From Scleroderma bovista (taxonomy: Eukaryota; Basidiomycota; Agaricomycetes; Boletales; Sclerodermataceae), in contig JAYMGJ010000163.1 in the NCBI GenBank assembly GCA_037178675.1, forward strand, positions 1 to 64,000: a DNA stretch of 64,000 nucleotides. Direction: 5' to 3'. The position numbers and the translations under genes were made by a program. Each line of letters begins with the position of its first letter. Position 1 is the first letter of the stretch. Of the stretch, positions 55,860-64,000 are shown piece by piece. The notes beneath the pieces were generated by a model. The model did not search any database and was not told the DNA's origin. It saw nothing but the letters and a program-made list of their open reading frames with translations.

Positions 55860-56639
55860 CTTCCTAGGCTTTAGGAAGAGTCCAGACCCCTACCCCCTTC
55901 GTCATCTATTGCTCCTGTACCCCAGGAGTATCCTGCATCATCATCTGCATCACCCTGTTGGTGTAGATCCCCTTCCCCCTCCTCAGCACATCCTCTTTGG
56001 ACACCGCAGAGGTAAACCACCACTTGCACATTTTTGTAGTCCTTTGTTGGTGTTGTATTTGGGTTATTACTCCAACCCAAATCCACACTTTGACTCACAG
56101 CGATACTCTTTGGAAACACAGCCCATTTAGTAGTACTGTGTAGTCATTCAACACTGAACTTCAAACCATTGAAACCCAGAAGAATGCTATCGGCAGCTCG
56201 TTGTTACCCTTGTAACTGGTTGGATAACTTAATAAGGGCCTGTTTGGCCAAACACAGCCATGCAGCCATGTGTGCATAGTTACTGTTGAACTGAGGCACA
56301 TGCATGGATAAACGCAACCTCAGCAAGTGGGGAAGCACTTATGTAGTTCCGATCTTATTGTGCTGATTTGTTTGACTGAGCATGAGTAAACCATCGTGAT
56401 TGACCTGCCTGTTAGTATTCGGTGCACTGGCGGAATTTGTAGTACCAGGTACTGATACTGTTCGGAAACACAGCCCATATAATAGTAGTCCTTCAACGAA
56501 CCCTTGAAACTTGGAAGAATACCTGCTTGCTGTTACCCTTGCAACTGGTTGGTTCAACATGCCATGCCAAAGTGATCATTGACCAACTTACTAGTTATTA
56601 AAAATATCCATCCTGTTGGTGGATATGAATATTTAGGGC
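55860..56639. other. No gene; two MITE-like ends
   Basis: GGAAACACAGCCCAT occurs near 56108 and 56468, each followed by similar sequence of about 95 bp ending CTTG.AACTGGTTGG. GGGCCTGTTTGGCC at about 56235 faces the second one, giving a possible 245-bp MITE with GGGC.TGT ends. Confidence 0.4.
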
Positions 56640-58745
56640 CATTGTGTTTGAATGCACATGTCAGGCCTCAGCAAGCTGGCAGCTACAGCACCTCCACAGA
56701 TGGGATCTAAAGAAGCCTTCTATCAAAGGCCACAAAATAATTATTGGATGGACAATTGGCACTATGACAGAGTACCTCACCTGTGTGCAAGGCATGCCAG
56801 CCAGCATAGAGAAGGCCCTAACTAAGTGCCTTACCGGTTTTGTGTGGGATGGGTCTGGGAAACCCAATGCTTCTCTCAACCTCCTATGTGCCCCAGCAAA
56901 CCAAGGTGGCAAAGACCTTCTGAATCTAAAATGCAGGAATGAAGCAATAGAATTAGTCTGGCTCAAAAAACTCCTATCTCCCACACATAAATGACCTACC
57001 TGGGCATCCTTCACAAATGCAATACTTAACCATTTTTCCCAAAGAACCCCAACCATCCCAAAGGATGCCCAAATCAACTGCTTCCTTCAATCTTGGAACA
57101 TGAGCCGAACCAGGATCCCCTCTCACCTCAAGAGGATCCTGAAAGTGGCAAAAGCCCACAAACTCTCCCTGGACGCAACCGCCTTCCACCCAGACCTGCT
57201 GAGGTCCGCCCCAATCTGGTTCCATGTGGGAGCCACCCAGGCTCTTAACCACCTCAACAACCACCATGATGTGATTTGCCTGAGACGACACGGGATAATC
57301 TCTGTAGGAGAAGTCATCTCCCTGGCAGAGCAGATGGTAGAGTATGAACATAGACCCTCCAATTATTGTCAATGCCCCACGTGTGCCTACATCCGATCAA
57401 CTTATGACTGTCCACAGCCAACTAAGTGCCTGTCCTTTGCTAAGAACCTACTGCTATGCCTTCCAGCTAAATGGCGGCCATCTGAAAACCATATGAATGT
57501 GGCCGAAGTTAATGCTACTGAGCCCATGCCACAAGGAGACACCTGTGAGTTTAGGGCTAAACTGGTGACAACGACTCATCTCGAAGATGCTTTCTGCATA
57601 ATCAGACCCGACACCGGAAGCCACCCTCTCCCCACCCGACACAGAGCCATTGAAAACCCACCCCACCCTGCTCTGGGAGCCAATGTCCGCTGCTGTGCAT
57701 CCTCCATGGTTACTCAAGATGGCCTCCAAATTATAGGTGGGTGCGCATGGTTTGGCAAGTATGATGCACAAAACATCTCTCTCTGACTTCCCCCAAGTGA
57801 ATGCTCCTCCAAGACCACTGGGATTCTTGGGGCCATGCTCCTACTACTCCAAAGTGTTGAACCCGAAGTCCACCTGAGAATCCATCTGAATGACGAGAAC
57901 ATATTAAGGAACCTCACCAAACGGCTTGACTACAATGAGGACCTAGATTGGTTTTACATGCAGGATGGTAACTTATACAGGGCACTTGCTGCAAAGCTGA
58001 AGTCAAGATCAGCTCATACATCACTAGAAATGTGGCAGAAAAATAAACATACCGCCGAGCAGGAGGGTGCCCTCACTCTCGCTAAATCCTCCCTCAACAA
58101 CCCCCAGCCCCAGAAACTAAACCTTGAAGTTGACCCCGCTTTCTTATTGAGGGGCCAGAGGTTGTCTGCTGGCTCACAATGTTCCTTTTACAAAAATTTA
58201 GTTCTCCTCTGCACTCAGAAACACTATGCACCTAAAGCCTCTCTGATGAGCAACATCGCGGCTACCCAACAATCTATCCAGTCTCTGTGGGACATAACCC
58301 CTTCTTCCCCGCAACTGTGAAAATCCATACACAGCTGCGATATTCTGAAGAATATCAGAAACTTCCTATGGAAGTGCCTCTACAACAAGTATAGAATTGG
58401 GCCATACTGGAACCACATACCGAACTTCAAAGACCGTAGCATGTGCCAACTATGTGGAAATACGGAATCTATGGAACACATCTTGGTGGAGTGCCCAAAC
58501 TCTACCATCTGCAAGACGGTGTGGGGACTTGCCAGCAAGTTGTGGCGCAAAAGAGAGGCCTCGTGGCCTGAGATCTTCTTTGGAGTGATCCTGGGAGTGA
58601 ATCTCCCAAATAGTACCAATACGAGGGACACTTGGAAAAAGGGGCAAAGCCAACTTTTTTCCATCCTTGTACTAGAATCAGCACACCTGATATGGAAACT
58701 TCGCTGTGAATGGATTGTCAAGAACCAGGGTGACCAACTGAAACT
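56640..58745 (+). pseudogene. LINE ORF2 3' part: thumb, RNase H, Cys motif
   Basis: Three consecutive same-strand frames with stops at 56991-56993, 57784-57786 and 58318-58320 (two of them TGA where relatives tend to have Arg). Recognisable: the post-RT region QGMPASIEKALTKCLTGFVWD; a degenerate RNase H (GGCAWFGKYDAQNISL, then LLLLQSVEPEVHLRIHLND); and a C-terminal RVT zinc motif CQLCGNTESMEHILVEC with KLRCEWIV after it. The RT core is missing upstream and the end is cut by copia F at 58746. Different LINE family from the one at the window start. Confidence 0.75.
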
Positions 58746-59033
58746 TGTTGAAGGAATACCTATATACGTAGAGGAACTGCTACTCCAACTCACCTGTTGG
58801 GTGGAGTGCACAACCAGAGATGGTAGCGGTAGCTGGTTAAGAGCTGTTATATTATATAAGCAGTGGACACTGTTTATATACAACAAATAGTGTGATGCGT
58901 GACTGTGACGCGTGACGTGTGACATGTAACATCTACTCTAAAGAGGACTATTACTAAGTCTACACTAATATGGCTCGCAGTCTTGTGCGCACTTCGTTGA
59001 CGGTTTACACCGGGTGCACGTGCGACTTCAACA
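58746..59033 (-). repeat. Copia F 3' LTR
   Basis: 288 bp, TGTTGAAG..CTTCAACA on either strand. TATATTATATAAGCAG near 58850 on the plus strand, or GCTTATATAATATAAC on the minus strand, is a probable TATA region. Confidence 0.9.
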
Positions 59034-59044
59034 CTCCCCCTCGC
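59034..59044 (-). other. Copia F polypurine tract
   Basis: GCGAGGGGGAG on the minus strand, directly before the LTR. Confidence 0.75.
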
Positions 59045-59079
59045 TGTGCTGCACGTAGAGCACTTCAGCGAATAAGGCG

Positions 59080-62000
59080 CTAGATGCTGCCAGAGGGAAA
59101 CTGTAAGCCTAGTTGAGCTCTGAACTTCGCGAATTTCTCACGGGGCAAGTTCTTGGTGAGCAGATCGGCAGGATTCTCAGCACCATCAATGAAGAATAGT
59201 TCCACGTTACCTTTCGCGACTGACTCGCAGATTCCGTGGTAGCGGATGTCGATGTGCTTGGAGCAAGGCTCCGTTACAGGGTTGGATGCCATGAATATGG
59301 ACCCCTGATTATCACCGCAAATCGGGATAGCTTTCAGCTTATAGCTGAGCTCACCGAGTAAACTCCGAATCCAGGTAACTTGGCGAGCGCAATCACTCAA
59401 AGCCATGTATTCAGCCTCAGTGGACGAGTATGCAATAGTCTTCTGCATACAAGAAGTCCAACTGATCAAGCGATCTGCAAGCTTCAGGTAGAAACCTGTC
59501 TGCAAGAGGCAAGAGATAGGGTCTGATCACCAATCTGAGTCTGTGCATGCAATCAGGCCAGCACCGGATCCACCATTGTACACTAGGGAGTAATTAGGTG
59601 TACCAATCAAGTAGCGACAAATATAAAGCACTTTGGATAGGTGGTCCTGGGATGGATTCGCGGCATGGCGCGAGAGATGGGTGACTGCAAAAGCAATGTT
59701 GGGCCTAGTGCCTAACATAAGGTACAGAAGGGACCCAATAACCGTCTGGAAACGGGAGCGGAGTTCCGCATCAACAGGCTCTGTATTTTTGGCGGCATAG
59801 TAGCCAGCCGGCAGTGGGGTGCTTGCAGACTTTGCATTGAGCATGCCACAGCGTTCGATGACCTTTTGGAGGTATGCGCATTGATCCAGGTGGATAGCGC
59901 AACCTTTGCGAGTGATTCGCATGCGGAGGAACTCCTTAGGTTCTCCAAGGTCTCTGCACTCCCATTTGCGCATGAACTGCGCTTTAATGGCATCAACAAC
60001 AGCCTTGTTAGGGCCGCAGAATAAAGTGTCGTCAACGTAGATAATACCAATGACTATGTTGGTGCCTTTCTTCTTGTAGAAGAAGATGCCTGCTTCAGAT
60101 TTAAGGTGCTCAAACCTGAGCTCTTTGAGAGACTCATCAAGTGTGCACCACCAAGCTAGGCCGGCCTGTTTGAGGCCATAGAGGGCACGCCAGAGGCGGA
60201 GCACTTTGCGCTCTTGCCCAGGAACTGCAAACCCTTCGGGTTGTTCCATGTAGATCTCTTCGTCGAGCTTGCCATACAAGTAGGCACTCCGAACGTCGAG
60301 TCCAGTGATATACCAATTCTCAAGTGTGGCAAGCGCAAGCATGAGGCGCACTGTTTCAAAGCGCACAACTGGTGAGAAGACCTGGGAGAAGCCTTTCGCT
60401 ACTAAGCGGGCTTTCTTGCGGCCATCCGACTTCACGTCGAAGACCCATCGATTCTGGATGACCTTCTGGTCTTGGGGACGGTCAACTAGCTCAAAGACTT
60501 TGCGCTTTCGCAGCACGTCGAGCGCTTCTTGGCAAGCAAGTCGCCAGAGTTTCTGCTCAGCTTGGGGTAAGCGAGCGATGTCCTTGTAGGACCAGTTGCG
60601 GACGCTCTCATATTGAGGCTCGCGGGTTTCGAGGGCTTTGCCCATCAGGTATCGGACTAGGTTTGCTCCCCCTTCCTCGCACATCTTTTGCACATCTTCC
60701 TCACTGAGCGTTGCAGAGGTGTCGGGGAAACCACCAGGAACATGGTCTGGTGTGTCCGGTTGTGGGGGTCTAGGGACCTCACCCACAGTTTCTCGCCATC
60801 GAGAGGCACTTTTGATATCCCGGAGTTGCTCAACGGGATGTCGCCGCTCACCATACATGTTACCGGGGCGCAATGGCGCTCTACGTTCACGTTGGGGGCG
60901 GGCAGGGATATTCACTGCAGGAGGTCGCGGTGCATTCTGGCGGCGTTCAGCTCGGCCAGGGTGCTGCGGTGCCGGAGGTGGCGGATTTCTCGCCGGTGAA
61001 GGCGTTCTCGGTGCCGGTGGAGGCACTGGAGATGGCATACGGGGAGGATTTATTTGGTTAGGCTCTTCCTCAGGAGCCTCAGGTTCCTCGCGCTTTGGAT
61101 CGTCATCCTGCGCTTGGGGATGTGGGTAGCCATGGTCATGTTCCACATCGTCATCACTGTCAGTATCATCAGGGGGATTCCCTGGTCGATCAGTGGCTGG
61201 TTTCGGATTTGCCCTTCCGAAAGGGTTCTCGAGAGGTTCGCGCCTGTTTTTTTTGGGGCAGCGAGGGAAGTGACGCTCGTCAAAGACGGCGTGAGCAGCG
61301 GTAAACACTGCATTGGTGGAGCGCATAAACAGAAAGTTGCGCTCATTGCCAGGGGCAACACCGACATAAGTCATTAGCTCCGACTTGGGAGCCATCTTAT
61401 TTGCTCTAGCCGAGGCTGGGAGGTAGACAAAGGCTCCACAGCCAAATACACAGAGGTGATCGATGTTAGGCATCTCCCCCTTAAGCATTTCATGGGGGGT
61501 GCGCCATCGCAGGCGAGCTACCGGAGTACGGTTGTAAAGGTGAGTTGCGTGAGCGAATGCAAATTCCCACCAGGAGTCAGGAATGCAGGCTTGATGCCGC
61601 ATAGACTCAGCTTTATCCATGAGAGTGCGCCCTAGACGCTCGGCGCGGCCATTCTGCATGGGAGTTCTTGGAGCACTTTGATATATTTTAATTCCTTTCT
61701 CAAGGAGTGCTCGATCAAACAGATCGGATTTATATTCTCCGCCGGCATCGGACATCCATCCAACGACGTGCGTATCATGTTGGACTCGCACCATTTCGAG
61801 GAAATCTTTGGCAGCCGTAATCGCTGCAGCTTTGGAGCGAAGAGGCATAGTCCAGGCGTGAGAAGTATAGTCGTCGTAGAAGGTAATAACATATTTAAAC
61901 TTCCAGTACGACGTAACCGGGAAGGATTTCAGGTCAGAGTGCACCAGCTCAAAGGGCTTGGAAGCACGTCTTTCGTTCTCTGGGAAAGCTCGATTGGGCA

Positions 62001-63990
62001 TCTTGCCAAGAGCACATCCAGGGCAAACACAATCCTCAGTTGGAAAGTGGATCTCCGGGAAGCGCTGCGTATGCTTTTGTGCACGTCGGAGTACTTCCTT
62101 CGAGGGGTGCCCGAATCTCCAGTGCATAATGTCATAATCGACTTTGCTCACGGAGGCAATGTAATTAGATCTAATTATCGGGATAGATCTAATCCCAAAA
62201 ATGATGTTGCGATCGTCTTCTGGGTCTGGCCCAAACCATAGGCGTTCAGCTTTATGAGTGAGGCTAATGCCTCTCTTATCGCCAGTGACTTTGTAGTTAC
62301 GTTGGAGCATTTCGCCCATAGAAATGAGGCGCGCAGTAGCGCCTGGCATATGGAGCACTTGGGTGAGTGTAATGACTTTCTCATCCCCAGAGTTGTGGTC
62401 TAGGCACCAGAGTAATACCGTGCCGATGCCAGTAATTAGTGCTACACCATTTGCGGTTTTGGCGTAGTGCGCTCGCTTTAGCGCGTTGTAGGAGGCGAAA
62501 TCGCCTATGTCACCAGTAAAGTGGCGTGATGCGCCAGAGTCTAGTAGCCAGAAGGCACCAGATAGTTCGCTATCGTCGACCATTTTTCCCTTACAGCCAG
62601 CACAGCGTGCATCATTCAGACACGAACAGATATATGCATTGCTCGAGGGGACACGACACGACATATTGTAGTTACTACTCGCTATATACAGTGACGGCAT
62701 GAAGCGCACATGTAAAGGGAGCGTGTCAGTGTCGGTCAGCACGCGTGCAGAAGGTACTTGCCTGAAAAGGCTGGCCTCCGTGCCCATTGCCATCGATGTC
62801 GCGTTGTAGCGGTCGAGGACCATAGCGTCGATTTCGTCGAACTCGTCATCAGCGAAAGGCTCGTGGGTGAAAGGTTCATCATCCCCAAGGGAGATGGCAT
62901 CCTCCTCATACATCGTGATGCGCTCCTCGAGACGAGGGCGCTTCAACGAGGAGTGACCTGCCTCGGGCTGGTCCAGGTTCGCACTTGCCATCGACACAAC
63001 TTGGTCGAGGGTGTGGATGGTCTGGCAGGAGGGCTCTACCCCCAGACGGTGTGCCAAGTCGAAGGCCTTGATGATATTTTCAAATGCGGGGGGGCTGTAG
63101 TTGGTAGCACTGGGGGTGTGAGCCAAGGCGCGAGGGTCGACGGTGGGCTCTGGTCCATCGTAGTGGACATAAGTGGCGAAGGCTGCCTGTTGGGCATTCT
63201 CGCAGCGAGTGCGAGCCTTCTTGCCACCACGGCGAGTGCAGCCTCCCTGTCCTTGGGCAGGAGTGTTTCCGCTCGCACCGCCGTTGGACCCGCCTTGCTG
63301 CTGCTGCTGCCTCTGGGGCTGCTGCTGCTGCTGGGCGAATTTGGGGTCAGCCGGCTTGCGCTTCACAGCGCTAAGCTTGTTGGCCTGTGGGCCCTTACCA
63401 CCGGCGCGCGAAGAGGCGCCTTTCTGCTCAAAGGAGAGCGTGGCGGCCTTGATGATCCCATCGGGCTTCAGATTTTTGATCTCGTCCGGCGACGTTTGGC
63501 TGAGTATCTGAGCTACGACCTCCATAGTAGGAGGGAGCTTACACAGAATGATCATTGCCTGCACGGGGGCAGGGAACTCGAAGCCGGCATCTTTGAGGTA
63601 CGCAAAGTGGCTAAGCACTTTGGTGATGGCAGGAGCGGGATGGGAGCCAGCGGGAATGGTAGTCGCCAGGAGCTTGCTAAGCTCAGCGTAGGCAGAGCTG
63701 ATACTGGGGGCGCCAAAGTTCTTCTTTAGGTGGTCCCAGACGTCCTTAACGCTGTCGAGATTCGAGACAGCAACCTGGATAGAGGGGGCGAGGCGCAAGG
63801 TGATATTACCGAGCGCTCTCTCAGTGTTGTTGTCCCATTCCTTACGGTCATCGTGACTGGCAACGGGTTGCGTCGTCGAGTAAACATACCATTGGCCTTG
63901 TGCCCGGAGGTAGGCCTGCATAGAGGTGTGCCACTGCTGCCAGTTGGAGCCAGTGAACACAGGAACCATCTTGTCAAGAGCGCTGGACAT
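59080..63990 (-). pseudogene. Copia F Gag-Pol polyprotein, one stop and one small deletion
   Basis: One frame of 1637 codons. Order: copia-type gag (MSSALDKMVPVFTGSNWQQW..), a Gln-rich linker with GGCTRRGGKKARTRC, protease (LLDSGASRHFTGD, about residue 480), gag-pre-integrase zinc motif (HWRFGHPSKE..CVCPGC), integrase triad in VHSDLKSF, SDAGGEYK and NGRAERLGR (about 685, 748, 783), a Pro-rich linker, RT (YLYGKLDEEIYMEQPEGF, YVDDTLFC at about 1320) and RNase H. The only nonsense codon is TGA near 59527 (DSDW-stop-SD; copia E has GGA, Gly). A 24-bp in-frame deletion near 60380 removes eight residues of RT (KGFSQVFSPV). There is no frameshift between gag and pol. Confidence 0.92.
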
Positions 63991-64000
63991 GGTGATTTCT

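Larger units (their letters stand above)
58746..64000 (-). mobile_element. Ty1/copia element F, nearly intact, runs off the window
   Basis: Minus-strand element with 3' LTR, polypurine tract and one gag-pol frame starting at 63990. The 5' LTR must lie beyond 64000. It is inserted into the LINE fragment to its left. Confidence 0.93.

Noticed and set aside
62758..63729. Open plus-strand frame of 323 codons opposite copia gag
   Set aside because: It lies fully within the gag-pol coding strand and has no recognisable motif; the bias of the sense codons explains it. The gypsy antisense genes differ because they lie outside sense coding sequence and are spliced.

Overview
The window looks like a transposon graveyard from a filamentous basidiomycete, most probably an Agaricomycete. 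The reasons are the short introns (about 48-62 nt, GT..AG), chromodomain-bearing Ty3/gypsy elements, a tnp2-type CACTA element, hAT transposases, Ty1/copia and LINE fragments, and a decayed CK1-like kinase. I found no intact single-copy host gene, tRNA, rRNA or CRISPR. Genus cannot be told from the sequence.

Layout. 1-3.95 kb: two LINE fragments lying tail to tail. 4.0-17.0 kb: a 189-bp-period repeat split by gypsy A (4418-12355, TSD CTGTC) and by a CACTA element (12676-16196, TSD AGT). 17.25-20.34 kb: a decayed multi-exon gene of unknown function on the minus strand. 20421-28096: gypsy B, without matching flanks. 28.1-31.3 kb: a decayed hAT transposase. 32157-33989: a CK1-like kinase pseudogene whose tail is split by a 550-bp hAT-type MITE (TSD ATCTAAAC). 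34.66-36.16 kb: a giant fold-back minisatellite. 36.5-47.0 kb: a TCTG-rich satellite, partly with 51-bp units, holding gypsy D (37489-45143, TSD ACTAC) and a solo LTR of a third family, here LTR-C (45338-46598, TSD GTCTG). 47.8-51.0 kb: LTR-C pieces in alternating orientation. 51.7-54.0 kb: truncated copia E. 56.6-58.75 kb: LINE 3' part, cut by copia F (58746 to beyond the window end).

How the elements work. Gypsy A, B and D share one plan: LTR with TATA box; a 10-11 nt stretch just downstream of the TATA box that is complementary to the primer-binding site (self-priming as in Tf1/sushi elements); gag with one CCHC knuckle; an A-AAA-AAA slippery heptamer plus stem-loop at the gag end for -1 frameshifting; pol with protease, RT, RNase H, integrase and chromodomain; then, on the opposite strand between pol and the 3' LTR, an extra spliced gene with its own TATA box. 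That antisense gene encodes a charged coiled coil joined to a Zn2Cys6-like cysteine cluster and an acidic tail. It is the best candidate here for something undescribed.

Decay. Many inactivating changes in unrelated elements are CGA to TGA, and 5'/3' LTR differences are nearly all transitions, which points to CpG methylation and deamination or a RIP-like process.
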